Below, in pieces: positions 48,437 to 56,729 of a DNA stretch of 64,000 nucleotides. A program made the position numbers and the translations under genes. Origin of the DNA: Rapana venosa (taxonomy: Eukaryota > Mollusca > Gastropoda > Neogastropoda > Muricidae); NCBI GenBank assembly GCA_028751875.1, contig CM054159.1:10090264-10154263 (forward strand), written 5' to 3'. Below the pieces are notes generated by a model. The model ran no database searches. It was not told the origin of the DNA and saw only the letters and a program-made list of their open reading frames with translations. The first letter of the stretch is position 1. Every line of letters begins with the position of its first letter.

Positions 48437-51400
48437 GCACACGCACATAATGCACATACACACCATACACACATATCTTGCGCACATGTTAAAACCTGTT
48501 TCACTTTTTGAAAGAGTGTGCGGGTGGTAATAAATGACAACATTTACAAAAACCGCATACACACAGGGACTGGATTTTTAAAAAGCACATGAGTGCTTAT
48601 TCCATTATCCTTGAAATAAAAGAATAAAAAGTAAATAAATAAATGAGAAAAAAAAACACTCACACACAGAACTTGCTTCATATACACTTCAAAACATACA
48701 ACAAACATATATCTTTGTTTCCGTCATGTTTCAGACAAATTGCTTCATGAATTCTTCCAGTTTTACGACCAGGTGTCTCTGTCAACCAGCGTGATTTTGA
48801 TCCGGTCAGGCATTGTCAAGCCACTCAACGATTTCCTGATAGAAAAAGTCAACTGCCCCCACCTGAATGACTTCAAGGTGATTAGATTGTCTGATGTTTT
48901 TTGGGAGGTTTTTTGGTGTATATTACTGTTTGACTACTTGAAACCCTCAACTCACATCTGCAATTACGTGCACTGAGTACTGCAGACAAATGTTAGCTAA
49001 AACTGGTATGTGCAGACTGCTGAGGGTATGTTTGTCATGCAAACAGAAACACTTAAAACAAATCTGATGATGACATTCTCCAAGGCAAGGTTGAGGCAGA
49101 AGAAAAAGAAGCAAGACCACCACCATCCTACACTGCCAACATCAGTCTGGGAGGGCTATGTGAGATTGTAAAACTCGGCGGAGATAAGAGAAAGGTGGCA
49201 ACTTTTGGTGGCACATAAGCTCCTACTGTTGACAGCAACCATGGAAGCAGGTAATAGGTAACTCTTTGAGTGTCTGATTTTTTTTACCTGATTCACTAGT
49301 GGTCGGAATATCATTGAATCCCAGGTACGGTCTGTTTTTGCAGGTGAAAGCCCTGGCAGTGCAGGATCCTTTCGTCCTACAGCACAACATTGCCCAGAAC
49401 ATCAACAACCAGGTCCGCGACAACCTCATCCAAGAGATCACCTATGCCGCAGCCAAGGTCAGTCTGAACAGAGAGAGCGAGCGAGCGGGTCTCTGTCTGT
49501 CCGTCAGTCTGTCTGTCTGTCTGTCTCCACATCCTGCTTGCAGTATGCTTGTAGTACATTTATTGACCTTGGACATAAATATTTGCATGTTTACCTTTTC
49601 AGGGTTTTCTTTTCTTCTTTTCTTTTTTTTTTTTAAATCACACCATAAAAGTAGCCATGTTTCATTTTCAAGTTTCATTTATTATTATTATTATTATTAT
49701 TATTTTCAAGTTAAAGAAATGATATGATACTTGGAGTGAACATAATGAAGAACGAATATGTTCAAAGTATTGTTTGCATATTACTGTTGCATTCAAACAT
49801 ACAAATTAAAACATTAATTATTTATGACTAGAACGTAACTAAGGTTTTTGGAGTCGTTGAAAATATGGGCTTTTGTGATTAGTTTAAAACATCAATCAGC
49901 CCTTTTCATTCATTAATCATGCTTATTGATGTAACATTTCCATCATGGTTGTAGATGTGTTATGGAAGTGACCCAGTTTAACGTCACCACTGTGGTGGTG
50001 GGTCAACTCATGATCCAGAGGTCGCGGGTTCGATCCCCGCTCGGCTCGGTGTTGTGTCCTTGGGAAAGACACTTTACTCCTATTTTCCTCACTCCACCCA
50101 GGTGTACAAGTGGGTACCAGCTCTGCTGGGGAAGTATCTGGCGACAGACTAGCGTCCTGTCACAGGGTTGGTGAAAAACCATCAGTTCGCTTAACCCTTT
50201 GCTGGGCATAGCGTCCCAAAACGTCCGAACCTATCCTTGGGCACAACGGCCAAAAACGGCCGGTGTCGTGACCGTCACTTCAGTGCGTTCATACATTCGA
50301 AATTCCCGCCAATCTTGCTTCAAATCTCGTCAAAATAAAAGCAACGAGACTGCCCACGTGACTTCCGCATGTACATTGCAAATGGCGGCGGTTGGAATGT
50401 GTTTGTGGCAAGTTTTGGAGGAAAAAAATCGCAATTTTTCCCAAGATGGACGCTATCTTCGAATCCGACATGTACGATCGTTTTTATGGCTTTCATGCCG
50501 AAAATATGACGCTGTGAGATGTGTATCCAGGCTCAAATATCGATGTAAGCGATCTGAGTAGTGTGTGCGCTTCTGACTTTGTTGATTGAAGTGAGAAAGA
50601 CCGGCTTTGACAACAACGAAGTTCGAGACGTAAATCGATCGTCAAATCTAACTCGGCCGATGCGCGTTTTGAATTCTGCTCATAGAATTGGGGAAATTAT
50701 CGCGGATTTCGAGTTTGGCAATGGTTCACAACTTGATATATTTTGTGAATTGATTGCTATTTGGGACTTTTGTTATGGTAGCGGCTCGAACTGTAAAGTT
50801 AACATGCATCGCGATCGTCGGCGATCGTTGGCAAACAAAATGGCGACCGTCGGAATGTTTCATATTTTCGTGCATCATTCATAAAAAAAACTAAAAACAC
50901 AACAGTAGGTTGAAAACTTTTCTTCTGTAATTGTTTCTGAATGTTTTACTTTTTATTTTATCAAAATCCATGCATGCATTCCAAAGCTATTGCAACACTA
51001 ACTGTGACACATACAAACCGATCAATGACCTTGTGTGTTTATGCATTATAATTCTTTTTAAAAAAAATAACAACAACACACAATAGCAAATAGCAGTTTC
51101 TTTATTCATTTCTGCATTTTGCTGTTTTTATTTCATTACAATCCATTAAGCCATTGTGGAGTTATTGCATGTTAAATACACCCACCCACTCAGAGGCCAT
51201 CCACCTCCATTTTGCTTGCCCAGCAGGAAGTGAACAAATGATTTTGCTGTGCCCAGCAAAGGGTTAACGCTACAGAAACCGGGATAAGCTCCGGCTCTAT
51301 GGGCCTTCTGGCTCGAAAGAACATACTTTTTTACTATACTGTGGTGGTGTCGTGTGTTTTTCCACAGACATCCAAATGGTCGGCGGCAGAGGGCTCCGGA

Positions 51401-53086
51401 GGTCCTCAACCTTCCCAGTCCACGGACAGCCAGGTTTCTCAGCCCCTGTGGGGGCTCCCCTACCTGTTCTCTGCTCAAGACTGCACCCCCCCCGCCGCGC
51501 CCTCCAGCCTTGAGGCTTCCTCCTCCTCCTCCTCCTCCTCCTGGTGCGAGGCCGTGAGCAGAGCCACGGACGCCTCGTCGCCCTGGACCTTCTCCATCTC
51601 CCTGGACCTCTCCACGCTGGCCCCCAAAGTGCTGGAGGCCCTGAGAGCCGGGGGGGGGGACTACCGCGCTGTGTGGTTCAGGCGGGTCACCACTCTCTTT
51701 GAGTGGGCGCTGAGGGAGGTGTTCCTTTTCCAGGTGGAACTGGAGGACAAGGACAGTTGTGTGTTAGCCGAGCCGGGGGAGAGCCCTAAAGGAGGAGGAG
51801 GAGAGGAGGAGCGGATGTGTGTGGATGATGAGGAGGAGGATGATGATGATGAGTGTAAGCCGGAGTCATCCGCGCGCTGCTCTGAGAGTGGGACGTCTGT
51901 TGGGTCTCTGGGCGTCAAGGGCCCAGGTGTGGACCTCATGGGCTCCAAGCGTTGCAAGGTCCATGCCTCTGGTATGGAAATCAGGCGGTTCAGCCCCTCG
52001 CTGTTTGCGGAGGTCAGTGACTCCAAGTCTGGCGGAGCTCAGGAGGTCATGGTTGCAGAGAGTTCATGCGCAGAAGGTCCTGTGCTGAGTGAGGACACAC
52101 ATCCCGGTGATGAGAAACTGTCGGGGAAGGATTCAGAGCTGCCCTCGTCAGGGTCTGAGATCGCTGAAGGTGGAGGGATCACACAGTCACCCCACTCGGA
52201 ACACTCCTCCTCCATGCATTCTCCAAACCAAGCCTCTCCCATGTCTCCGAACGCCGGTGAAGAGAAGCATTCTTCTGCCAAAGGTGTCTGTGTCACCACT
52301 GCTCAGTGTTCACCACCAGAAACTCTGTGCTCCCAACGCCCACCATCAACCGAGGCTAGTCGTGCTCAAGAGGGCTGTGCTGTGGGAGAGGGGCTGCCCA
52401 CCTCAACGTGCTGTGATGTAGAGATGACAGCCGACTCCTTGGCTGCTCTCCCCGCTCTGAATCACGTGGATTCACCTGCAGCGCTTGGTAACAGAAAGGA
52501 CATATCCAACACTTGTTGTTCATTGGGGGAGGCAGCTTCAGGAAACTCCGTTCTGCCTTTGAGGGTGGAATTCAGCCCCGTGGGGGAGGGGAAAGTGTAT
52601 GTGAGTGCAGAAAATGAAACTGGTTCTTGTCCTTCAGAAGCCACAACAAGTACCGATTCATTGAAATCTGAAATCAAAGCAGCACAGAGATCATCAAAGA
52701 AACCCGCCGAAAGCGTGGGTGGTAAGCAATCCCAAGACAGTGAAAAATGCAGACCTATTCGGGTCTACTGTGAGGGCAGACACAAAGCCTGGTATGGGCG
52801 AAAGGCCACCCGTGCCAATCTGATTGCAGATGGTCACACTGATAGTCTTGAACTCGAAAAACTCATCTCCAAAAGCATTGCTGAGCGGGATGCGGAATCC
52901 ACGACTCCTCTGCTCAAATTCTACTGCACATTGTCACCTGTCGCCAAAGGAGAGCGACCTGAAGCTGAAATCTGTTTTGAGCCTGCCCAGTCTTTGCCCA
53001 AAGAGTTCTCGGTGTTTTCCACTTTCTTCAAGTCATACTTCACCAAACTAGTCTCCAAAAACCTCCTAGAGTCGGAAACAGTCTAA
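35541..53086 (+). CDS. TUT1: TUT1 / Star-PAP terminal uridylyltransferase and poly(A) polymerase
   Basis: Coding exons: 35541-35589, 37430-37620, 42904-43143, 43692-43806, 43990-44117, 45033-45277, 46556-46782, 48156-48239, 48735-48877, 49344-49457, 51368-53086. They sum to 3255 nt with phases that agree at every junction, giving 1084 residues (1085 if the preceding ATG at 35538 is used). Domains: C2H2 finger (Cys7, Cys10, His23, His29), RRM about 46-117, nucleotidyltransferase core with FGSSVNGFGLKGCDMD (Asp218, Asp220) and a third Asp317 in GIKCDLSIN, PAP-associated region to about 512, acidic Ser/Glu-rich stretch, then a conserved C-terminal domain (about 960-1075). The family adds uridines to U6 snRNA and polyadenylates selected nuclear mRNAs. 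It is longer than the human protein as I recall it (about 870 residues), mostly through the last exon. Confidence 0.95.
35590..37429 (+). other. TUT1 intron with T/G run and short element
   Basis: It carries a GT tract near 35662-35681, T16G18 at 35766-35799 and the short ATT-linked element at 36121-36213. No other gene is visible in it. Confidence 0.8.
36121..36213 (-). mobile_element. solo ATT-linked AGCGCT element
   Basis: An AAT repeat leads into GTATGGAATTTATAT and then the 36-bp core from AGCGCT (36172) to AGCGCT (36207). No SINE body is attached. Orientation is given relative to the SINE tail at 44895. Confidence 0.8.
37430..37620 (+). CDS. TUT1: TUT1 exon: zinc-finger histidines and first half of RRM
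   Basis: The acceptor is GTTTTCCAG. It encodes residues 17-80, with His23 and His29 of the finger (MRDHVKGRRH) and RRM strand 1 (NSLYCHGFPP) through PVTRIMVETQK. The donor is AAG|GTGTGG, a weak form. The RRM continues after a 5.3 kb intron that holds the hAT element. Confidence 0.92.
38129..38528 (+). pseudogene. hAT transposase 5' exon, frameshifted (zinc finger)
   Basis: The frame starts MKRNRPNSTLFSYS and meets TGA at 38276. The next frame picks up at about 38250 (GSEPVEETLKIVALKTFQ) and encodes a zinc-finger-like segment, VQCRLCIIHRK...TLERHTKTADH (C-x2-C and H-x5-H). A one-base-type shift thus breaks it. A donor CCACCAG|GTATGC ends the exon. Confidence 0.8.
38529..39688 (+). other. hAT intron with two long CT tracts and poly-T
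   Basis: The intron runs from GTATGC to TTGTTTTCAG. It contains CT repeats at 38556-38650 and 38801-38891 and a T run near 39051-39070. Frames across it are repeat translations. Confidence 0.7.
39689..39968 (+). pseudogene. hAT transposase middle part, frameshifted
   Basis: The acceptor leads into AAETAAQRASSSNSSIIAVM and then RTVFW. The frame changes at about 39755 to DAKEDLPKTEKFQSLMEFQR, a stretch characteristic of ZNF862-like hAT proteins, and continues to a TGA at about 39967. Confidence 0.8.
39969..40433 (+). pseudogene. scrambled hAT catalytic region
   Basis: Pieces in different frames resemble the hAT catalytic core (ETFIIYVKSG; LIKRK; FEFHACSWVFYLATPQGIKK; HPYMK). They are broken every few dozen bases by excess A, G or T in short runs. 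The flanking coding parts are not damaged in this way. Confidence 0.65.
40434..41420 (+). pseudogene. hAT transposase C-terminal part with dimerisation domain
   Basis: About 328 codons are open. The proximal part reads FLCGILMDILPSLSQLSMVL, then a Lys-rich segment. The C-terminus has LPNLLLLANLALTMPFQTAD, CERGFSCQNAIKTARRNRLK and LNVLMTIKCEG, the hAT C-terminal dimerisation motif. TAG follows at 41418-41420. This half is well kept and intron-free. The first codons are in a poorly read stretch, so the true start of homology is near 40545. Confidence 0.85.
42028..42294 (+). mobile_element. tRNA/5S composite SINE next to hAT end
   Basis: The head GGGGACGGGATAGCTCAGTG is followed by the 5S-like block AAGTTAAGCAGCGTCGAGCG, TGGTTACCACTTGGATGGG, TGACCG, and the family body and tail. 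TATATATGCAG flanks it at 42017-42027 and 42295-42305. The left duplication overlaps the right target copy of the hAT element, so this SINE came in after the hAT insertion. Confidence 0.88.
42306..42903 (+). other. end of TUT1 intron, nothing recognised
   Basis: Ordinary intron sequence ending in CACTTCTGTTCCGCCAG. A short GT tract at 42866-42875 is the only repeat. Confidence 0.6.
42904..43143 (+). CDS. TUT1: TUT1 exon: second half of RRM
   Basis: It encodes residues 81-160. GCYCIVQYDTEVPVQKAL carries the RNP1-like strand, then HQLHGCSLTVRPRKP closes the RRM. A charged linker ending SLLQAEN follows. Phase 0 at both ends; the donor is AAT|GTGAGC. Confidence 0.93.
43153..43535 (+). repeat. G-rich/GT-rich tract just after a TUT1 splice donor
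   Basis: Starting about 15 bases into the intron, nearly 380 bases are G and T with many runs of four or more G, including 25 G near 43214-43237. The transcribed strand copy would be G-rich RNA able to form quadruplexes (inference). Confidence 0.85.
43692..43806 (+). CDS. TUT1: TUT1 exon: linker helix before the catalytic core
   Basis: It encodes residues 161-198 (VLAQMEMLYETMRLSDADL...LNPFFP). The acceptor follows a GT tract with TTAACAG, which is pyrimidine-poor. The donor is CCA|GTAAGT. Ends in phase 1. Confidence 0.92.
43990..44117 (+). CDS. TUT1: TUT1 exon: nucleotidyltransferase G-S motif and DxD
   Basis: FGSSVNGFGLKGCDMDIF is the polymerase-beta signature with Asp218 and Asp220 as the first two metal ligands. 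The exon ends ...REETLRHK in phase 0 with donor AAG|GTTTGT. Confidence 0.94.
44118..45032 (+). other. TUT1 intron with a SINE
   Basis: The frame stays open for about 220 bases past the donor, which is chance. A T run lies near 44507-44519, followed by the SINE listed separately. The acceptor is weak (GCTGTTGCGACAG after a G run). Confidence 0.7.
44582..44970 (+). mobile_element. tRNA-type SINE with AGCGCT tail
   Basis: GGCAGGATGGTTAAGATG (A-box-like) and GGGTTCAATTCCC (44638-44650, B box) form the head. The body has CTTTCGGATGAGACTATAAA and AGAGTAGGCCATTG. The tail is the 36-bp AGCGCT core (44895-44930) plus TATAAATTCCATAC and an ATT repeat. This is the clearest copy joining body and tail. 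Confidence 0.88.
45033..45277 (+). CDS. TUT1: TUT1 exon: third catalytic Asp
   Basis: It encodes residues 242-323: LKPVNLPYIREIQS..., then VLFVPSVRCPIVRF and GIKCDLSINN, with Asp317 as the third metal ligand. It starts in phase 0 after CGACAG and ends AACAACAG|GTCAGG in phase 2. The exact acceptor is the least certain in the gene, because an in-frame stretch (GLLRQ) also precedes it. Confidence 0.88.
45298..45373 (+). mobile_element. solo AGCGCT element 20 bp past a TUT1 donor
   Basis: The AGCGCT core spans 45300-45335, followed by ATATAAATTCCATAC and an ATT repeat. No SINE body precedes it, only intron DNA directly after the splice donor. Confidence 0.8.
45374..46155 (+). other. TUT1 intron, T/G run only
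   Basis: A T run and a G run lie around 45580-45610. A short direct repeat (GGTAGGATCAATCTTGTGTT, twice) follows at 45611-45660. Nothing else is seen. Confidence 0.6.
46156..46555 (+). repeat. AAAC/CCAA repeats then C-rich tract into a splice acceptor
   Basis: About 235 bases of AAAC- and CCAA-type repeats are followed by about 125 bases of C-rich sequence (46421-46545). ATCAATACTCGCAG then ends the intron. The usual U-rich tract is absent; C takes its place. Confidence 0.88.
46556..46782 (+). CDS. TUT1: TUT1 exon: central domain of the polymerase
   Basis: Residues 324-398: LALRNTQLLRMCAVERRVR, LVFAVRYWGRWKQ, GPRLSNYCLSLLVLFFLA, PVLPSVQTLADMA. These match the nucleotide-base-recognition helices of the family. 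Donor GCCG|GTGAGT, phase 1. Confidence 0.94.
46825..47605 (-). mobile_element. decayed SINE, family of 11763
   Basis: GGCAGATTTTTGTGCGTGAC near 46830 and TTATTGTCTCATCTAAAAGA near 47453 onward parallel the left and right parts of the SINE at 11763-12275, in the same order and strand. The intervening sequence is replaced or strongly diverged. Low-complexity stretches (CTT near 46925-46950, TA/GA near 47329-47353) add to the decay. Confidence 0.45.
47606..48155 (+). other. TUT1 intron with GT tracts
   Basis: GT tracts at 47621-47672 and 47985-48013. The acceptor is TTTTGCCTTCCCCAG. No gene. Confidence 0.7.
48156..48239 (+). CDS. TUT1: TUT1 exon (WDCS motif)
   Basis: Residues 399-426: GPEQKCVIEDWDCSLPESVQ..., the W-D-C-S segment characteristic of TUT1. 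Donor GCAG|GTTTTT, phase 1. Confidence 0.92.
48240..48734 (+). other. TUT1 intron with CT tract and SINE tail
   Basis: A CT repeat spans about 48355-48433. A piece of SINE (48478-48640; AAAGCACATGAGTGCTTATT) matches the 3' part of the copy at 29485. Confidence 0.75.
48735..48877 (+). CDS. TUT1: TUT1 exon: PAP-associated region
   Basis: Residues 427-474: DKLLHEFFQFYDQVSLSTSV, then IVKPLNDFLIEKVN. Acceptor ATGTTTCAG; donor AAG|GTGATT, phase 0. Confidence 0.93.
48878..49343 (+). other. TUT1 intron, nothing recognised
   Basis: No repeat or second gene seen. It ends in CTGTTTTTGCAG. Confidence 0.6.
49344..49457 (+). CDS. TUT1: TUT1 exon: end of PAP-associated region
   Basis: Residues 475-512: VKALAVQDPFVLQHNIAQNI... 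to EITYAAAK. The LxxQDPFxLxHN pattern is the family's hallmark nucleotide-recognition motif. Donor AAG|GTCAGT. Confidence 0.94.
49458..49969 (+). other. TUT1 intron, simple repeats
   Basis: A CTGT repeat near 49495-49525 and a TTA repeat at 49678-49704. Nothing else is seen before the SINE. Confidence 0.6.
49970..51320 (+). mobile_element. tRNA-type SINE split by a TTAA element
   Basis: The B box GGGTTCGATCCC (50026-50037) fits the Pol III consensus exactly, with an A-box-like GTGGTGGTGGGTCAA before it. The left part ends CATCAGTTCGC|TTAA at 50194. The right part resumes TTAA|CGCTACAGAAACCGGG at 51264 and ends GGCTCTATGGGCCTTCTGG, CTCGAAAG. The two parts join seamlessly once the nested element is set aside. 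Confidence 0.85.
50195..51263 (+). mobile_element. piggyBac-like element, 1069 bp, TTAA-flanked
   Basis: It begins CCCTTTGCTGGGCATAGC and its right end reads CCCTTTGCTGGGCACAGC on the minus strand (one mismatch in 18). TTAA flanks both sides (50191-50194, 51264-51267). A CCCTTT start and TTAA target are the signature of the piggyBac superfamily. Inside are only short frames, among them MDAIFESDMYDRFYGF from about 50443, which could be a relic of a transposase N-terminus. With no catalytic region it is non-autonomous. Confidence 0.85.
51368..53086 (+). CDS. TUT1: TUT1 last coding exon: disordered region and C-terminal domain
   Basis: Residues 513-1084. It opens TSKWSAAEGSGG, passes Pro/Ser-rich and a conserved-looking SPWTFSISLDLSTLAPKVL block with a WFRRVTTLFEWALREVF helix, then an acidic stretch (VDDEEEDDDDE) and about 330 Ser/Glu/Cys-rich residues. 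It ends in RPIRVYCEGRHKAWYGRKAT and TPLLKFYCTLSPVAKGERP, matching the C-terminal domain of vertebrate TUT1. Stop TAA at 53084-53086. Confidence 0.94.
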   Translation, partial: TSKWSAAEGSGGPQPSQSTDSQVSQPLWGLPYLFSAQDCTPPAAPSSLEASSSSSSSSWCEAVSRATDASSPWTFSISLDLSTLAPKVLEALRAGGGDYRAVWFRRVTTLFEWALREVFLFQVELEDKDSCVLAEPGESPKGGGGEEERMCVDDEEEDDDDECKPESSARCSESGTSVGSLGVKGPGVDLMGSKRCKVHASGMEIRRFSPSLFAEVSDSKSGGAQEVMVAESSCAEGPVLSEDTHPGDEKLSGKDSELPSSGSEIAEGGGITQSPHSEHSSSMHSPNQASPMSPNAGEEKHSSAKGVCVTTAQCSPPETLCSQRPPSTEASRAQEGCAVGEGLPTSTCCDVEMTADSLAALPALNHVDSPAALGNRKDISNTCCSLGEAASGNSVLPLRVEFSPVGEGKVYVSAENETGSCPSEATTSTDSLKSEIKAAQRSSKKPAESVGGKQSQDSEKCRPIRVYCEGRHKAWYGRKATRANLIADGHTDSLELEKLISKSIAERDAESTTPLLKFYCTLSPVAKGERPEAEICFEPAQSLPKEFSVFSTFFKSYFTKLVSKNLLESETV

Positions 53087-53745
53087 GCGCAGCAAAAAAT
53101 AGATGGTACCCATGTTTTCCTTTCCCTGATCTCATTGTTGGAAAGATGACATTCTCCAGATCTTTCAGAAATATATTTCAGTATATTTTACATCCTTAGG
53201 CCTCTAAGAAGATTTTACCGTTGATATCTGAAAACTGTAAAGATTGTACTTATATGACAGTTTTGTATTTGTGTACATGTAAGCATAGTGTGGTTCCCTT
53301 CATGTACCTGTGTCTTTGTAGTTCAAACATGGGCTTCTTGATGTGTGCACACAAGTGCATACATGTACGACTTTTGCCAAAAAAAATATGAATTTGAAAA
53401 ATCTTATTAAGAACAAATGAGAAGCAAATTATTCCATTAATTTTCTTACCCTAAATGGTTGTCGCCTTGTATACCTAAGCCTCTCCAAATTAAGAGGACA
53501 CTGATGACTGGGAAAAGTGATGGAAAAAGTGCCATAAATTACAACACATTGAATTTAATGCAGGTGTTTTAATCTGGTTTATAGCTGTTCTTGTACGTGT
53601 GAAAGTGTGTAGATAGTGTCAAATTGATGTACAACTCTCTGATCCTGAGTATCTCCTATTATTGTCACTGTATCTGTGTGTGTGTGTCTGTCTCTCTCTC
53701 TCTCTCTCTCTTTCTTTCTCTCACTCTCAATCACTCAGTATTTCT
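53087..53745 (+). other. probable TUT1 3' UTR
   Basis: AT-rich sequence with GT and CT tracts (53675-53710). I see no canonical AATAAA before 53780, so the cleavage site is not fixed. Confidence 0.5.
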
Positions 53746-53749
53746 AAAG

Positions 53750-55160
53750 AAGAAATCTTATTTGCACTTGGGGAAACTGAAAAATAATAAAGCGGCAGGT
53801 CCTGATCAAATCATTGGAGAATTACTTTAAAATGGTAGTGATAATATTGTGCCTTTCTCTTTAAAATTAACCAAATTTTTGAGGATGGCGTCTTTCCAGA
53901 CAATTGGACAGAATCTATCATACTGACATTGTATAAAAAGGGTGATGTTGATAAACCTAGTCATTATAGAGGAATTTCATTGACTAACATGAGTAACAAG
54001 CTGTACTCTACGATTATAAATAGAAGATTACAGGAACGGGTTACGGCAAATAATACTACTGGTGAGCATCGAGCAAGTTTTAAGAAGGGATGTTCCACAA
54101 TAGACCTTATGATTACCCTCCTTGCATTCATTCAGAAGCAGTTTACTTATAATCGGAAATTATATATATATAGCATTCATTGATTTTGAAAAGACTTTTG
54201 ACTCATCAGCAGGAATTTATTAGGGCCCATTCTCATAAAAGAAAATGATGTGAAAGGTAAACTACTACAATTTTTAAAAGCAATGTATCAGAATGTGAAG
54301 TACAGGATTCGATGTGGTGCAAGATTAACAGACTTACTTAATTGTGCAACTGGGGTTAAAGAGGGTGACATATGCAGCCCTTTATTGTTTTCTGTTTTTA
54401 TCAATGAACTTGCTATGGAAGTTAATAGAAATGGCAGACATGGTGCAACTTTTCCTCATGATCCCACAGAATTGTTTATGCTCCTGCTTGCCGATGATAT
54501 TATTCTGTTATCTGAAACAGTGGTAGGTTTACAAAAGCAGTTGAACAATTTGTCCAGTGCTGCAGTTTCACTTGGTCTCAAAGTAAATTTGAGCAAAAGT
54601 AATATCATAGTCTTTAGAAAGGGAGGTTTCCTAGCTGCTCATGAAAAATGGATGTACAATGGTAATGTGCCTGTGGTTAACATATATATTGTATTGTATT
54701 GTATGTTTGTCTGTCGTGTCCGACGATGACCTCCAAAACAGCAGAGGAGGCAGCTGCTGTTTTGGAAACTGGGCAGAAATTTAGGAACGTGTTTTTCCAC
54801 TAAGCTTAGCTTGACCACTTCATGTAAAGATCTTGCAAGCAGAGGGAAAAACAGTTTTTTATATGTATTGAAAAAGCAACAGTTTTTAAATAACAACTCT
54901 ATTTATTTGTTTATTAAGATACTTAATGCACAAATACAACACATAGTCTTATAATATACGGTTCTGAGATCTGGGAATTGGATGCAGCAACAGCACAATT
55001 TGAGTCAGTATATATGTTTGCTTTGAAGCAATTTTTAGGGGTAGATAGGTGAACACCAAAAATGATTTTGTCTACAGTGGAAAACAAATAGATATCCTCT
55101 TACAATTAGCTTTGCTGTAAGATGTATTAGATATATATGTTTGTGTCATCTGTCATAGGT
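53750..55160 (+). pseudogene. broken non-LTR reverse transcriptase
   Basis: Frames in sequence give KNNKAAGPDQIIGELL, KKGDVDKPSHYRGISLTNMS, AFIDFEKTFDS (motif A), GVKEGDICSPLLFSVFINE, LLADDIILLSE (catalytic LADD) and LGLKVNLSKSNIIVFRKGG. After a foreign-looking 200-base insert (about 54690-54890), YGSEIWELDAATAQFES and FALKQFLGV belong to the C-terminal domain. Stops and frameshifts occur throughout (for example TAA at 53827). It lies downstream of TUT1 in the same orientation. Clade not determined; RTE- or Jockey-like is possible. Confidence 0.85.
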
Positions 55161-55339
55161 GACACAAACATACCCAGCATACATCCTATGACCTGGAGGA
55201 GGATGGGTTGCACCAGGTTCAACCTGCTCCTGGAAAACTAAGGCACAGTGCAGTGCCCCACCAAATAACTGACTTCTCAAGCGGTTTAGGAAGAAGTCAT
55301 GACAAATCAGTCAGTACAGATCTGCCTAACACTGTCAAA

Positions 55340-55435
55340 TGAATTCTATGATCAATCTCGCTGTATGCTTTACAAGATTCAGCACTATATAAATTCCATA
55401 CATTATTATTATTATTATTATTATTATACACTACA
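55340..55435 (+). mobile_element. solo AGCGCT element, diverged
   Basis: GCTTTACAAGATTCAGCACT is followed by ATATAAATTCCATAC and an ATT repeat. The first half of the core is diverged. Confidence 0.65.
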
Positions 55436-56673
55436 TTAGGTAAATTCCATAGTTTTCTCAACTGTTGGGGCGCCATGAATGACTTGGTATCCAGCCCTCT
55501 CCACCTTTCTGTCTTCCGCTTCTCACAGCGCTTTGCTCATCCTCATGCTTGTCCAGTCTGAGATGTTGTCCTCCTGTTTCCTTCTGTTTTCTTCTCATTC
55601 TCCCTCATTGCACAGTGCCTTGCAGGACTGTCCTAGCAATACCATTTCAGTTTTTTTGTCTCATCACCATGGTCAAGAGGTCTTCACAGGGCCAGATAAC
55701 TTGCCAGATTCTGTTCAGACTCACTTCTGTATTGGTAATAGTTATTCGTGATCTTTGTCGGAAGTGCTGAGGAGTTTGTGATCAAGCATCTGGTTTAAAG
55801 ATAATTTATTCAAGAAAGTTTCACGAAAATACATGCTGACCTTGACAGGACAACAAGTAAACTTAACGATAGTCCTGTCATATTCACATACATGCATAAG
55901 CTGTGACTGATTGACACATTGCAACAGATGACATACATACTAACAGTTGCGAATGAATTTAAAGAGTTTAGCAAATTCAATGAAAACAGTCGTTTCAGTG
56001 GGATATGTGACATACCAACGAGTTGTATGTTTGAGGTTGTTCAAAAAGGTGTCTACAAAAATAAAAGAATTTGCAAAAATAGATTAGAAAAGTCATCAAA
56101 CCGCGATAATAATGATAATAGTAATTTAATGATAATATATATATCACTGATGATCATGATTATGATGATGATAGCTATGACAAGGAGAAGAATGAAGTGA
56201 AAATGAGGTGGAGGGGGGGGAGGGTAGATAAAAAAAAAAAAGCGAGCAGAGAGAGAGAGAAGGCTGTATGGGGTGTTAACACATCAGTGTACTGCCCATC
56301 ATGTAACTCAAACCGCTTATGGACTGACACTCGCTGACTTTAACATAGATTAAAAAAATTACTAATGGGATATCCCCTACTACCTAGAGCAAATAAAAAT
56401 ACTCGCAGAAGACAAGTGAAATGGAGAGTACAAGACAAAGAAATGCGAGTCCATTCAGCTATTGTTTAAACGATTTGTTTGTAGAATGAATCTAAATCTG
56501 TTTAAAAAATATGAGCGTAAGTGTTGATGCTTATGGCTTTACTACCAGACAGTAGGTTGTGCATACTGATTAGTTCTTGTGGAGGGTGAGAAATAGTTTT
56601 TATTCGCTGTGTTCTGTACTCAGGACGGTGAAGAAATAATGTTCTGTTTCTTGAGGGTAAGTACAGGCACATG

Positions 56674-56729
<56 letters not shown>

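Noticed and set aside
50021..50045. tRNA gene suggested by a perfect B box
   Set aside because: No full cloverleaf can be formed, and the sequence continues into a SINE body found in two matching halves around the TTAA element.
51299..51367. Extension of the last TUT1 exon upstream
   Set aside because: The frame is open but the DNA is SINE tail plus a good acceptor (TTTTTCCACAG); exon phases agree when the exon starts at 51368.
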